A stretch of DNA of 64,000 bases, taken from assembly GCF_000717655.1 (NCBI RefSeq), contig NZ_JNZY01000041.1, positions 1 to 64,000 on the forward strand. The letters run 5' to 3'. A model generated the notes under the pieces. The model made no database searches. It had not been told where the DNA came from and saw nothing but the letters and a program-made list of their open reading frames with translations. Below are positions 30,566 through 40,289 of this stretch, piece by piece. The position numbers were made by a program, and so were the translations under genes. Numbering within the stretch: the stretch's first letter is position 1; each line of letters starts with the position of its first letter. Origin of the DNA: Streptomyces katrae (lineage in GTDB: Bacteria > Actinomycetota > Actinomycetes > Streptomycetales > Streptomycetaceae).

Positions 30566-31572
30566 GGCCCTTCGCCTACGTACGCGCCACCAGCCTCCAG
30601 GAGGCGGCCGACGCCTACGCCGCCCACCCCGGCTCCCGCTATCTCGGCGGCGGCACCAACCTCGTGGACCTGATGAAACTGGGCGTCGAGACCCCCAGCG
30701 CCCTCATCGACGTCTCCCGCCTCCCGCTGGGGGAGATCAGCGAACTCCCCGACGGCGGCTTGCGCGTGGGCGCCACGGTCCGCAACAGCGACCTGGCCGC
30801 CGACCCGCTGGTGCGCACCCGCTACCCGCTCCTCAGCCGGGCGCTGCTCTCCGGTGCCTCCGGCCAGCTGCGCAACGTCGCCACCACCGGCGGAAACCTG
30901 CTCCAGCGCACCCGCTGCGGCTACTTCCAGGACCTCTCCAAACCCTGCAACAAGCGCGAACCCGGCAGCGGCTGCGGGGCCCGCGACGGCCTCCACCGCG
31001 ACCACGCGGTACTCGGACACTCCGAGCACTGCATCGCGACCCACCCCTCCGACATGGCCGTGGCCCTCGCCGCGCTGGACGCCGAAGTCGAGCTGTACGG
31101 CGAGGCGGGAGCCACCCGTACCGTCGCGGCCGCCGAGTTCCACCGGCTGCCCGCGGACCGGCCCGATCAGGACACCGTCGTCCGCCCCGGGGAGATCATC
31201 ACGGCGGTGATCCTGCCCGCCGGCGCGCCGGGCGCCGTCTCCCTCTACCGCAAGGCCCGCGAACGCGCCTCGTACGCCTTCGCCCTTGCTTCGGTCGCCG
31301 TCGTCCTCGACCTCGACGACGGCCGCGTACGCCGGGTCGCCCTCGCCTTCGGCGGCCTCGCCCACCGGCCCTGGCGTGCGACCACCGCCGAGGCCCGGCT
31401 GGCCGGCGCCGTACCGCACCCCGACGCCGTCCGCGCGGCCGTCGACGCCGAACTCGCCCGGGCGAGGCCCCTGCGCGACAACGCGTACAAGATCCCGCTC
31501 GCCCGCAACCTCGCCTGCGACGCCATCGCCGAGCTGGCCGGCACGCACCCCGGTTCCCCCGCCACGCCGTAG
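30562..31572 (+). CDS. paoB: FAD subunit of the PaoABC-type aldehyde oxidoreductase, with extra Fe-S motif
   Basis: 336 aa. The FAD domain shows RYLGGGTNLVDLMKLG and NVATTGGNLLQRTRCGYF. The insertion CGYFQDLSKPCNKREPGSGC ... HCIATHPSD carries the cysteines that hold an additional [4Fe-4S] cluster in E. coli PaoB and HbaB-like subunits. That motif sets this operon apart from the xdhABC operon at 9.4-14.2 kb, whose XdhA lacks it. GTGA overlap with the upstream gene; 29 bases to the next. Confidence 0.88.
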   Translation: MRPFAYVRATSLQEAADAYAAHPGSRYLGGGTNLVDLMKLGVETPSALIDVSRLPLGEISELPDGGLRVGATVRNSDLAADPLVRTRYPLLSRALLSGASGQLRNVATTGGNLLQRTRCGYFQDLSKPCNKREPGSGCGARDGLHRDHAVLGHSEHCIATHPSDMAVALAALDAEVELYGEAGATRTVAAAEFHRLPADRPDQDTVVRPGEIITAVILPAGAPGAVSLYRKARERASYAFALASVAVVLDLDDGRVRRVALAFGGLAHRPWRATTAEARLAGAVPHPDAVRAAVDAELARARPLRDNAYKIPLARNLACDAIAELAGTHPGSPATP

Positions 31573-31601
31573 CGGCGCCACCGACCAGGAACAGGACCAC
31601 G

Positions 31602-33761
31602 ATGAGCCCGACCTCCGCCACCCTCGCATCCACCGCCACCGCCACCTCCGCCGCCGCTCTGGGCACCTCCGTCCCGCGGCGCGAAGGCCGGGAGAAGGTG
31701 ACCGGCGCCGCCCGCTACGCCGCCGAACAGCACCTGCCCCTGCGGGCCTACGCCTGGCCGGTGCCCGCGACCGTTGCCCGCGGCCGGATCACCGCCGTCG
31801 ACACCGCCGACGCCCTGGCCCTGCCCGGCGTACTGAGCGTCCTCACCCCCTACGACGCCCCCCGCCTGGGCCCCTCCGACGATCCCACCCTGCAAGTCCT
31901 GCAGGACCTGCGGGTGCCGCACCGCGGCTGGTACGTGGCGCTGGCCGTCGCCGACAGTCTCGAGGGGGCGCGGGCCGCCGCCGACGCCGTACAGGTCACC
32001 TACGAGGCGGAGCCGCACGACGTCACCCTGCGCGAAGGGCACCCGGGCCTGTACACCCCCGACGAGGTCAACGGCGGCTACCCCGCGCACCGCGAACAGG
32101 GCGACCCCGACGCGGCGTTCGCCGCCGCGCCCGTACGCGTCGACGTCCGCTACTCGGTTCCGCCGCTGCACAACCACGCCATGGAACCGCACGCCGCCAC
32201 CGCCGACTGGGACGCCGAACGCGGCCACCTCACCGTGTACGACTCCTGCCAGGGCACCACGGTGGTGCGCAGCGTCCTGGCCGGGCTGTTCGCGCTACCG
32301 GAGGACCAGATCACCGTCCTGGCCGAGCACGTCGGCGGCGGATTCGGCTCCAAGGGCACACCGCGCCCCCACGTCGTCCTCGCCGTGATGGCCAGCCGGC
32401 ACTGCGGACGCCCCGTCACGCTGTCCCTGCCCCGACAGCACATGGCCGCCACCGTCGGACACCGCGCGCCCACCCTGCACCACCTCCGGCTCGGCGCCCG
32501 CTCCGACGGCACCCTCACCGCCCTCACCCACGAGGTCACCACGCACACCTCGCAAGTGCGCGAGTTCGTCGAACAGGCCGCCGTGCCCGCCCGGGTGATG
32601 TACGCCGTCCAGGACAGCCGCACCACCCACCGCGTCGCTGCACTCGACGTGCCCACGCCCTCCTGGATGCGGGCCCCCGGCGAAACCCCCGGCATGTACG
32701 CCCTGGAGTCGGCGATGGACGAGCTGGCCGACGCTCTCGGCATGGACCCCGTCGAGCTGCGTGTGCGCAACGACCCCGCCACCGAGCCCGACAGCGGCCG
32801 CCCGTTCAGCAGCCGCCACCTCGTGGAGTGCCTGCGCGAGGGCGCACGCCGGTTCGGCTGGGCCGGCCGCCGGCCGCCCCGCAGCGAGGGGCCGCTCCTC
32901 ATCGGCACCGGTGTGGCAGCCGCCACCTACCCCGTGTACATCGCCCCTTCGGGAGCCCGGGCCCACGCCCGCCCCGACGGGAGCTACCTGGTCGAGGTCA
33001 ACGCCACCGACATCGGCACCGGCGCCCGTACGGTCCTGGCCCAGATCGCCGCCGACGCCCTGCACGTCCCGCTCGACGCCGTCTCGCTGGCCATCGGCAA
33101 CAGCTCGCTGCCGCCCGGCCCCGTCGCCGGCGGCTCCACCGGAACGGCGTCCTGGGGCTGGGCGGTGCACGACGCGTGCACCGCGTTGACCGACCGGATG
33201 GCCCGGCACCACGAGCCGATGCCCGCCGCCGGGCTTTCCGCGTCCGCCGACACCACCCAGTCCGCGAAGCAGAAGTCACCGTACGCACGCCACTCGTTCG
33301 GCGCACACTTCGCCGAGGTCCAGGCCGACACCGTCACGGGCGAGGTCCGCGTCCGCAGGCTGCTCGGCGTCTTCGCCGCCGGCCACATCCTCAACCCGCG
33401 GACCGCCCGCTCCCAGCTGATCGGGGGGATGGTGATGGGGCTGGGCATGGCGCTGACCGAGCACAGCGAGCTCGACCCGGCGTTCGGTGACTTCGCGGAA
33501 CGGGACCTGGCCGCCTACCACGTGCCGGCCAACGCCGACGTCCCCGCCATCGAGGCACACTGGATCGACGAGCACGACAAGCACCTCAACCCGATGGGCA
33601 GCAAGGGCATCGGGGAGATCGGCATCGTCGGCACCGCCGCCGCGATCGGCAACGCCGTGTGTCAAGCCACCGGCCGGCGGCTGCGGGAACTGCCCTTGAC
33701 CCCCGACCGGGTCCTGGCCGCCCTCCACACCGCGCCGGAGGCTGCGGACCGCGCCGGATGA
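31602..33761 (+). CDS. paoC: Molybdopterin subunit of the PaoABC-type aldehyde oxidoreductase
   Basis: 719 aa. Ald_Xan_dh_C signatures: hammerhead region GREKVTGAARYAAEQHLPL, GGGFGSKGT, SWMRAPGETPGM, GGSTGTASWG, and GSKGIGEIGIVGTAAAIGN near the end with the catalytic glutamate. Gene order and the Fe-S insertion in the FAD subunit indicate an aldehyde oxidoreductase of broad specificity rather than a xanthine dehydrogenase; the substrate cannot be read from sequence. A maturation factor (PaoD/XdhC type) is not adjacent; the one at 9.4 kb might serve both. Confidence 0.88.
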   Translation: MSPTSATLASTATATSAAALGTSVPRREGREKVTGAARYAAEQHLPLRAYAWPVPATVARGRITAVDTADALALPGVLSVLTPYDAPRLGPSDDPTLQVLQDLRVPHRGWYVALAVADSLEGARAAADAVQVTYEAEPHDVTLREGHPGLYTPDEVNGGYPAHREQGDPDAAFAAAPVRVDVRYSVPPLHNHAMEPHAATADWDAERGHLTVYDSCQGTTVVRSVLAGLFALPEDQITVLAEHVGGGFGSKGTPRPHVVLAVMASRHCGRPVTLSLPRQHMAATVGHRAPTLHHLRLGARSDGTLTALTHEVTTHTSQVREFVEQAAVPARVMYAVQDSRTTHRVAALDVPTPSWMRAPGETPGMYALESAMDELADALGMDPVELRVRNDPATEPDSGRPFSSRHLVECLREGARRFGWAGRRPPRSEGPLLIGTGVAAATYPVYIAPSGARAHARPDGSYLVEVNATDIGTGARTVLAQIAADALHVPLDAVSLAIGNSSLPPGPVAGGSTGTASWGWAVHDACTALTDRMARHHEPMPAAGLSASADTTQSAKQKSPYARHSFGAHFAEVQADTVTGEVRVRRLLGVFAAGHILNPRTARSQLIGGMVMGLGMALTEHSELDPAFGDFAERDLAAYHVPANADVPAIEAHWIDEHDKHLNPMGSKGIGEIGIVGTAAAIGNAVCQATGRRLRELPLTPDRVLAALHTAPEAADRAG

Positions 33762-33831
33762 CAGCCGGACGCGCCCCGGCCGTGGCCGACCGGTCCCGCA
33801 TGCGCGCGCCCCCCGGCCGCAGAGCGTACGC

Positions 33832-34290
33832 TCAGCGCTTCACGTCCTCGTCGGTGAGGAAGTAGACGTGACGCCGTTCAGCGGGCGCCAGCGGGCCGAG
33901 ATGGAGCAGGCCGGGGTCGTCCTGGACCTGTTGCCAGAATTCCGCTTCGGTCGATGCGGTCCCGAGGACCATCCACGGCGCGCCGTACTCCGTCCTCGCC
34001 GCCCATACCCCGAGCTGACGGCGACCCGGGCCGAAGAGGTCCTCCCCGACCGGTTCCTCCTGCATCTCAGCGACCAGGTTCGACGTGTGCCGGTGTGGAC
34101 ACCGGGTCTGCAAGCGCCGCTGCTCCCACCAGGTGCACAGATGTTCCGTCGCCGAGTCGGCGACGTCGTCGGCGGCATCCAACGCCCCTTGATCGGCGTT
34201 CGGTGCAGCGGGCCGGACCACGCGCACCAGCAGTTCGTGCCCGCACGGCTGGTAGCTGAAGAGCCTGAAGATCTTGATTTGGGCGCCCAC
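33832..34290 (-). CDS. Hypothetical protein
   Basis: 152 aa, soluble, no signal peptide. Codon use has strong G/C third-position bias in this frame. The sequence has a Trp pair in the middle (CTWWEQRRL), CPHRHTSNL, and a well-ordered C-terminus (RRHVYFLTDEDVKR). GTG at 34290 is the likely start. It converges with the PaoC-like gene. I do not recognise a family. Confidence 0.62.
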   Translation of the reverse strand: MGAQIKIFRLFSYQPCGHELLVRVVRPAAPNADQGALDAADDVADSATEHLCTWWEQRRLQTRCPHRHTSNLVAEMQEEPVGEDLFGPGRRQLGVWAARTEYGAPWMVLGTASTEAEFWQQVQDDPGLLHLGPLAPAERRHVYFLTDEDVKR

Positions 34291-34382
34291 GGGACCATTG
34301 TGCCCTCACACGGCAGCCACGCTCCCGGCCGCCTGGGGCACCACCACGGGCAGCGTGATCGCCCCCACTCGTGATCTCGAGG

Positions 34383-35246
34383 TCAGCTTCCGGGGGCGTG
34401 GGCCTCGCCGTTGATGTCGCTGATCAGCCAGGCGAGCATCGCGGGGGTGGCGTCGAAGTGGCCGCCGTGCCCGGCATCGGCTTGTCTGATCAGCGTCGCG
34501 GTCGGCATGCGTGCGGCGAGCCACTCGCCGTGCGCAGGGGGCACCAGGGTGTCGAGGCCACCGTGCCAGATCCGTGTCGGGACCGTGATGTCCGCCGGGT
34601 TGAAGCCCCATGCGGTGCCGAAGATGGCGGTGACGTCGTCCACCCAGCCGTCCAGCCCCGGCCGGACCGCTTCGGCGAACGCCGCGCCCATCATCGCGCT
34701 GATCTCCGGTCGGGAGAGGACCGCCTGTTCGATCTCAGGCAGCGGCGGGAAACCGGCCGTTCCGAGATTCGCCAGGTGTTCCGTGACGGCTTCCCTTCCG
34801 GTCAACGCCACGGCGGCGCTGTGACGGTTTCCCTCGCTCATGCCGGCGGTCCAGTCCAGCCCGGCAGCGTCACGTGGCGCCGGGCTCGCCAGCGCCCCCA
34901 GCCGTGTCACCCGTTCGGGATGCCGGGCGGCGAAAGCCATGGCGTGCGGGCCGCCCCCGGACACTCCGAACACCGCGAAGCGGTCCAGGCCGAGTGCGGC
35001 GGTGACGGCCGCGACGTCAGCGGCGGCATCGATGACCCGACGCCCCGGCTTCGGTGTGGAGCCGCCGAACCCGGGCCGGTCATAGGTGATCAGCCGGACG
35101 CCGAACTCGTGGAACAGGGAATCGTCCGGGTATCGGGCCAGTCGGCTCATCGGGCTGCCGTGCAGGTAGACGACCGGTATCCCGGTGGGGTCGCCCCATT
35201 CCTCCACTGCCAACGTCCGACGGTCGTCGGTGATCAACTCGCGCAT
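34383..35246 (-). CDS. Alpha/beta hydrolase
   Basis: 287 aa. Oxyanion loop YLHGSPMS at about 27-34, DRPGFGGS, nucleophile elbow FGVSGGGPHA with Ser96, then WHGGLDTLVPP with the acid and DAGHGGHF with the histidine near the end. Related to proline iminopeptidase-like and epoxide-hydrolase-like members; the substrate is not predictable. ATG 35246. Single gene between the hypothetical protein and the methyltransferase. Confidence 0.87.
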   Translation of the reverse strand: MRELITDDRRTLAVEEWGDPTGIPVVYLHGSPMSRLARYPDDSLFHEFGVRLITYDRPGFGGSTPKPGRRVIDAAADVAAVTAALGLDRFAVFGVSGGGPHAMAFAARHPERVTRLGALASPAPRDAAGLDWTAGMSEGNRHSAAVALTGREAVTEHLANLGTAGFPPLPEIEQAVLSRPEISAMMGAAFAEAVRPGLDGWVDDVTAIFGTAWGFNPADITVPTRIWHGGLDTLVPPAHGEWLAARMPTATLIRQADAGHGGHFDATPAMLAWLISDINGEAHAPGS

Positions 35247-35402
35247 GCGGCAAACCTAGCCCCGGTACTGATCGACGGCCAAAGCTTTTCATCCACAGCG
35301 CAACATCGCCGTACTGCCCTATGTGCGGGCGATGTTGCGGGTCCATCGATGCCCCAGACCTGCCTTCGCGGCGAGTCGAGAGAGCCCCGCGTCTCAACGA
35401 CG

Positions 35403-36017
35403 TCAGTCTGTTCCTCCGTGGCGTGGAGTGATCCGGGCGTGGGATGACCGCACGGCCATCAGGAGTCCGCTCGCCCAGGCCATGCGGACGGAGTGAAAGT
35501 CCTCGCGCTCTTCCAGGTCGGTCAGCAGGCGCTGGACCGCAGCTCCGTGGCCCGCGGGCCAACCGGGCTGCGGGGAGAGGTCGTCAATCAGATAGGTGCC
35601 GCCGGAGGCCACGAGTTCCAGAGTCCGTTCCAGGTGCGTGAACTTGCCGGGCCAGGTGTCCGCGAACACCAGGTCGAACGGTTCCCCGTCGTAGGTCTGC
35701 AGCCATTCAGCGCCGTCTCCGGCCACGAAGGTCACCCGTGGATCAGAACGCAACTGCTCCCGGGCGACCTCCTGCACGACCTCGTCCAGTTCGACGGTGA
35801 CCAGGGACGAGGCGCTGTCCATCCCGCTGAGGAGCCAAGCGGTGCCCTCGCCCACGCCCGTGCCGAGTTCGAGGATGCGGCCGCCAGGACGGGCGGCTGC
35901 GAGGAGGGCCAGCAGGCTGCCGGTGCGCTCTTCGCAGGACATGTCGAAGCCCGCTTCGCGCGCCGCGGCACGCAGGGCCGGCAGTGAGTCCGGGAACGTG
36001 CTCGGCGTGTCGTCCAC
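35403..36017 (-). CDS. SAM-dependent O-methyltransferase
   Basis: 204 aa. SAM-binding motif I ILELGTGVGEGTAWLL at about 48-63, motif II VTVELDEVV, VTFVAGDGAEWL, and FDLVFADTWPGKF with TYLIDDL. The layout is that of class I O-methyltransferases of the COMT/caffeoyl-CoA type. Substrate unknown. GTG start at 36017. Divergent from the LysR regulator at 36203, which may control it. Confidence 0.85.
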   Translation of the reverse strand: MDDTPSTFPDSLPALRAAAREAGFDMSCEERTGSLLALLAAARPGGRILELGTGVGEGTAWLLSGMDSASSLVTVELDEVVQEVAREQLRSDPRVTFVAGDGAEWLQTYDGEPFDLVFADTWPGKFTHLERTLELVASGGTYLIDDLSPQPGWPAGHGAAVQRLLTDLEEREDFHSVRMAWASGLLMAVRSSHARITPRHGGTD

Positions 36018-36202
36018 GCGTGGATCATGCAGCCGCCGCCCTTCCCGCGCAACGCCTTTTGCCTCCCCCCATGGCGTCCTCGGCGTCCTCGGTCATTTCC
36101 CTGTGGCTGCTGTGGTCACGAAGCCCTTGGCGTCGTCCCTGTCCGCGACCGCCTCCGTGCTCTGCCGGATGGTCGTCTGACCTCGACGGTTACAGTCGGC
36201 AG

Positions 36203-37093
36203 ATGGAACTGCGGCAGCTGAGCTACTTCGTTACCGTGGCCGAGGAACTGCACTTCGGCCGGGCCGCCGACCGGCTGCACATCGTGCAGTCGGCGGTCAG
36301 CCAGCAAGTGCAGCGGCTGGAAAGGGAGCTGGGGGCCGATCTCTTCGACCGCTCGCCACGCCACGTTCGACTCACCGGCGCGGGGGAGCGGCTGTTGCCC
36401 GAGGCGCGGGCGGTGCTCGCCGCCGCCGATCGGGCCAGGGCCGCCGTCCGGGAAGGGGCAGGCCTGCGCCTGGGCACCAGCACCGGCCTCGGTGAATACC
36501 TGGACCGGGTGCTCGGTGACCTGGCCGTCCTCGCCCCCGAGACCGTGGTCCAGCTGGTTTCGGCCCCGGCCCACGACCGCCTGGAGCAGGTTGCGGACGG
36601 CCGCCTTGACGCCGCGTTCCTACGTTCCCTGGAGCCCGCACCGGGTGTGCGGATCCTGCCCCTGTGGAAAGACCCCCTGGTAGCGGCCCTCCCGGCGGCG
36701 CATCCACTCGCCCGCGAGACGGAACTGGCCCTCTCCGATCTGGCTGGCCTGCGGCTCTGCATCACCGCCCGCCGCAACAACCCGGCCCTCGTCGACCTGG
36801 TCGTCGGATCCTGCCACGCAGCCGGCTTCGAGCCGATGCCCGGACCGGTCAGCGGCTCGCTGCAGGACACCCTCGCCACCATCGGTGCCGGCCCCGTACC
36901 GATGTGGACCGTGGTGTACGCGGCCCACGCACGCGTGCTGCTCAGCCCCCGGGTCGCCTTCCGCCCGTTCCGTGCCCCCGGCCTGGCCCTGCCCATCGGC
37001 CTGGCCGTCCGGCGCGAGAGCCCGCCCGCTGCTCTCGAGGCGCTCCTGAAGGTGCTCACACCCCTCCCGACCAGCAGCGATCACGAGAGCTGA
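36203..37093 (+). CDS. LysR-family transcriptional regulator
   Basis: 296 aa. N-terminal winged helix: LRQLSYFVTVAEELHFGRAA, LHIVQSAVSQQVQRLERELG, LFDRSPRHVRLTGAG. A substrate-binding domain follows (about 88-290). It is divergent from the O-methyltransferase, 185 bases apart, the usual arrangement for a LysR regulator and its target. Inducer unknown. Confidence 0.9.
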   Translation: MELRQLSYFVTVAEELHFGRAADRLHIVQSAVSQQVQRLERELGADLFDRSPRHVRLTGAGERLLPEARAVLAAADRARAAVREGAGLRLGTSTGLGEYLDRVLGDLAVLAPETVVQLVSAPAHDRLEQVADGRLDAAFLRSLEPAPGVRILPLWKDPLVAALPAAHPLARETELALSDLAGLRLCITARRNNPALVDLVVGSCHAAGFEPMPGPVSGSLQDTLATIGAGPVPMWTVVYAAHARVLLSPRVAFRPFRAPGLALPIGLAVRRESPPAALEALLKVLTPLPTSSDHES

Positions 37094-37208
37094 TCGTTGC
37101 GGTCGCGGTCTGCTCCTTGGTCGGGCCGCACGGATCCGATGGACTGGGGTCATGCCGGTGAGTGACCCGGAAAGGCCGGGAAGCCGCCGCTGGCAAGGGA
37201 GTTCGGTC

Positions 37209-37391
37209 ATGCCCATCGTCACCGTTCAGCAGGGTCCCCGCGATGTCGAGCTGAAGCGCGAGCTCGTCAAGCGGGTCACGGACGCCTTCGTCGACGCGTA
37301 CAAGATCCCGGCCGAGACCGTCCAGGTGTGGATCCACGAGGTCCCGGCGGACAGCTGGGGCGCGGCGGGCACGCTCGTCGCCGACAAGTAG
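37209..37391 (+). CDS. 4-oxalocrotonate tautomerase-like protein
   Basis: 60 aa. After the initiator Met comes Pro (MPIVTVQQGP), the N-terminal general base of the family once Met is removed. Length and the beta-alpha-beta pattern (LKRELVKRVTDAFVDAYKIP, then VQVWIHEVPADSWGAAG) fit. The second catalytic residue is usually an arginine near 11 or 39; Arg11 is present in QQGPRDV. ATG 37209 follows AAGGGAG. Substrate unknown. Confidence 0.85.
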   Translation: MPIVTVQQGPRDVELKRELVKRVTDAFVDAYKIPAETVQVWIHEVPADSWGAAGTLVADK

Positions 37392-37689
37392 GACCGCAGT
37401 ACGGGGTCTCCGGAGATCCGGCGGACACCCGGCCAACAGGCCGCCGCCGACAGCGGCGCCCTGCCTCACCGGTGAAGCCGGGTCTGGTATCTCCGGGCTA
37501 GCGAGGGGCAAGGCGCAGCCCTGAGGTGAACGGTGGCGCGCCGGGACGACCGGCAGCCGTGCAGGGTGCTGCCGCCGGTCGATGGCGTCGGTCATGTCGC
37601 CAACGACGTAGCGGACGGTTTGCTCGGGCATCGCGACCGGGGCGGGCCGAGCAGCCGTCGAGCCACGGGCGGCGGCCCGGGCCCGTCGG

Positions 37690-37966
37690 GTGGCTGCCCG
37701 TGCCCGCCATGACCACCGAGTAGAGGCCGGTCTCGGGGGTGATGAAGAGGCGTTGCGCTCGGGCCGCCCTCCGGGTCGGCCTTGGCGAAGACTTCGCCGT
37801 CCGTGAGGCGGCCGCCGGCCGCGTGCACGTCGAATACGCGGATGGCGCCGCCCCGGGTGTGGGAGACGAACAACTGCCGCTCGTCGGGGGAGAAGACGAG
37901 TCCGTTGGGGACGGAGAAGCAGCGGTCGTCGAGGCAGGTGTACAGCTCGGGGCGCTCGGTGGCCAT
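37690..37966 (-). pseudogene. Remnant of an SMP-30/gluconolactonase-like beta-propeller gene
   Basis: Reading the minus strand, [20 protein letters not shown] and [17 protein letters not shown] look like two blades of an SMP-30/gluconolaconase-like enzyme. After about 37765 the likeness continues in another frame (LFITPETGLYSVVMAGTG) and then ends. Both the N-terminal half and the C-terminus of a normal (about 290 aa) protein are absent. I read it as a truncated, frameshifted relic; the match is from memory of the family only. Confidence 0.45.
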
Positions 37967-38103
37967 GGCGCCAACGGCCCCAACGGCCGGCGTCGCGCCC
38001 CTTCCCTGCGTTTCGGGGTGCTCCGCCTGCGGTGGGCTGGTGCAGCGGTACGGTGGAGTGGAGCCGCGAGGGTCGACGTCCGCAGTTGCACTACGGTCAC
38101 GTC

Positions 38104-38484
38104 ATGAGCGACTCAGAGAAGAACAAGTCCAGCGCCATGGCGTTCTACGACCTGATGTTCAACCAGTGCCGCCCCGCCGAGGCCATCGACCGGTACGCCG
38201 GCGACACGTACATCCAGCACAACCCGCACGTAGCCGACGGTAAGCAGGCGTTCATCGACTACTTCGAACGCATGGCCGCCGAATACCCGGGCAAGCACGT
38301 CGAGTTCAAGCGCGCCGTTGCCGAAGGCGACCACGTCGTCCTGCACTGCCATCAGACCTGGCCCGACGAGGAGTACGCAGGCATCGACATCTTCCGCTTC
38401 GACCGGGACGGCAGGATCGTAGAGCACTGGGACGTACTGCAGGTCGTCCCACCCACCTCCCGGAACGACAACACCATGTTCTGA
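38104..38484 (+). CDS. SnoaL-like/NTF2-fold protein
   Basis: 126 aa. Typical SnoaL-like polyketide-cyclase family features: [58 protein letters not shown]. The family includes cyclases, hydrolases and many proteins of unknown function; no polyketide genes lie near. ATG 38104, following a weak ribosome site. Confidence 0.85.
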   Translation: MSDSEKNKSSAMAFYDLMFNQCRPAEAIDRYAGDTYIQHNPHVADGKQAFIDYFERMAAEYPGKHVEFKRAVAEGDHVVLHCHQTWPDEEYAGIDIFRFDRDGRIVEHWDVLQVVPPTSRNDNTMF

Positions 38485-38815
38485 GGCCGGCTCCTCTCCC
38501 GTCGCACATCCTCCAGCCACGCGGGCGGTAAGGCCGTCGCGTACCGAGGTCGCTCATCGCGGTACCTCCCAAGGGTCAACCCGGAATGTCGTACGGGGCC
38601 CACCCAGGACCGCTTGCCGGAGGGGGGGTCCCGTCGCCCAGTACGCGGCGGCCGCAGCGTTCGGGGGAAGACGGCCGCGAAGCGGCGGGGCCTGGCGCGG
38701 CCGCCGGGCCCGCCGCATCGGCGGCCAGGGGCGACCGGCGACCGGCTGGGGCGGGGGGTGCCGCATCGGCCGGGGCTTGCCCTGTGGACGGGGGCGTGGC
38801 GGCACATGGACGCTG
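38485..38815. other. Intergenic region, nothing supported
   Basis: 331 bases between the SnoaL-like gene and the stop of a minus-strand membrane protein gene. Frames are open, but none has a domain, ribosome site or plausible start. No repeat or RNA seen. Confidence 0.45.
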
Positions 38816-39184
38816 TCACATCCCGGGCATGTCGTAGCCGGGGTCTGGATGCTGACGGGGGGTCCACCACTCGGTGAGACCCCACCCCCCGAGCGCGAGC
38901 GCGGCCAAGGCCGCGACGGCCGCAGCCCACGGAGGCACCCGCCTGATGGCCAAGGCCCAGGAGAGGAGCGGCAACAGCGCTCCGCCGAGCAGGATGAGCG
39001 GCAGGTCGACGAAGACCACGTTCAGATCGCGGGCGTGGCCCTCGAATCCCCCGTCGATACTGAACGCAGCCCGCGGTGCCCAGACAGCCAGCCCGGCCGC
39101 TGCACCGAGGCCGGCGAGGAAGTATCCGGCCCGACGCTCGCCCCTTGGCTCCATGCCGGCCCGACGTGGTGTGTTATCCCTCAT
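38816..39184 (-). CDS. Three-helix membrane protein, unknown
   Basis: 122 aa. Hydrophobic segments: AGYFLAGLGAAAGLAVW, VVFVDLPLILLGGALLPLLSW and PPWAAAVAALAALALGGWGL; the C-terminus has a Met/Pro-rich tail (GYDMPGM). ATG 39184 follows AGAGGGC; ATG at 39154 is possible and would still keep all helices. No family recognised. Confidence 0.65.
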   Translation of the reverse strand: MRDNTPRRAGMEPRGERRAGYFLAGLGAAAGLAVWAPRAAFSIDGGFEGHARDLNVVFVDLPLILLGGALLPLLSWALAIRRVPPWAAAVAALAALALGGWGLTEWWTPRQHPDPGYDMPGM

Positions 39185-39486
39185 GCCCTCTGGACGTGGA
39201 AGCCCGACGCACGGTTGCAGGGGCCGGCCGGCGCCTACGTGCCGTCGTGGGCCGGTGAACGTTGGTTGATCCAGCCGTAGAAGGCGAAGCCCCTCCGACT
39301 GGTTCGATGCCAGGACGAAGTGCCGAAGTGCCGACAGCTGGCAGCCGGAGCGAACCGGCTCCCCGCCTCCCGGCCGGCACCCTTGGCCACACCGACTTCA
39401 CTGCGACGGCGGCAACGGGTACAACGAACGGGGCCGCTGGGCCCTTGACTTCGCTAGGGTGTCGAAGAGGATCGTTGGAGGACGCC
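39185..39486. other. Region upstream of the DUF6247/RelE-like pair
   Basis: About 300 bases between the divergent membrane protein and the DUF6247 gene. No gene supported. It probably holds both promoters; I see no confident motif. Confidence 0.4.
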
Positions 39487-39792
39487 ATGAGTGCCCAGCC
39501 CGAGTACGCGCCCGCCCCGCTGCCCGTGCCGGCCCCGGCCGCCGCGGCCCAGTTGCGGGAGCAGCTGCGTGTCGACCGCCGCGCCGCGCAATGGGTGCCG
39601 GCCTTCGAGCGTGACTGGGCCAAGGCCCTGGAAGACTCCCGTCACACTTACTCACTTACCCCGTTGCACGACGTCATCCGTACCTGGCAGCTGCGCGTCG
39701 CCTCGGCCCCGGCCGTGGACGCGTACGTCGACTCCGGTCGCGACGAGACCGACTTCGTCGCCCTCGAGGACGTCCTCGGGACCCGCCGGTGA
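39487..39792 (+). CDS. DUF6247-like protein, probable antitoxin partner
   Basis: 101 aa. After a Pro/Ala-rich N-terminus the core reads LREQLRVDRRAAQWVPAFER and DWAKALEDSRHTYSLTPLHD, resembling DUF6247 proteins of actinobacteria. Small, acidic C-terminal part (DSGRDETDFVALEDVL). It overlaps the downstream RelE-like gene by four bases (GTGA), the classic antitoxin-first order. TTGGAGG precedes the ATG. Antitoxin function is inferred from arrangement, not shown. Confidence 0.7.
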   Translation: MSAQPEYAPAPLPVPAPAAAAQLREQLRVDRRAAQWVPAFERDWAKALEDSRHTYSLTPLHDVIRTWQLRVASAPAVDAYVDSGRDETDFVALEDVLGTRR

Positions 39793-40049
39793 CCAGTACG
39801 CCCTGGACGGTGCGAATATCCCCGCACGCGGCGAAGGCGCTCACCGGCCTTCCCGAGCCCGCGACGGAGATGATCCGTGATGTCCTTGACCTCGCCACCC
39901 GCTCCCCCTGGGGCTGGCCGCAGTGGAATACCGGTGATCCCGAGGGCGAAGACATACGGGCCGCCTCCATCGGACAAGTGTCCGTCGTCTACGTCATCAA
40001 CCAGCTCACACGGCACTTGTCCGTCCTGGACATCGTCTGGCTCGGCTGA
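39789..40049 (+). CDS. RelE/ParE-like toxin
   Basis: 86 aa, a typical RelE length. WTVRISPHAAKALTGLPEPA is the first strand/helix block, followed by WPQWNTGDPEGEDIRAASIG and VSVVYVINQLTRHLSVLDIV, the C-terminal strands. Basic residues at the usual catalytic positions are few, so activity is uncertain. Translationally coupled to the DUF6247 gene. If active it would cleave mRNA on ribosomes or act on another target; not determinable here. Confidence 0.72.
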   Translation: MTSTPWTVRISPHAAKALTGLPEPATEMIRDVLDLATRSPWGWPQWNTGDPEGEDIRAASIGQVSVVYVINQLTRHLSVLDIVWLG

Positions 40050-40289
40050 CCGTCGGTCCAGAGACGGCCTGGGGAAGGCGCAGCAGCACGGTCCACTGCT
40101 GCACCGGCTGCCCGCTGCGGCCCACTTGGCGTCCCGCGAGGCGCTTGGGCAGGAGCTGCGCGCGCACGGACGGAAGGCGAAGCGGGATGGGGGGCCGTGC
40201 TCACGATCAGGCGCCGGGGTGCCACTGGGCAGGGCGCAGGCCAGCCTGGAAGGAATCCTCTTACGCGAACGACCCGGAGGGACTCCGCG

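Noticed and set aside
33822..33833. Perfect palindrome GAGCGTACGCTC as an operator
   Set aside because: It lies between the 3' ends of two convergent genes, where no promoter is expected.
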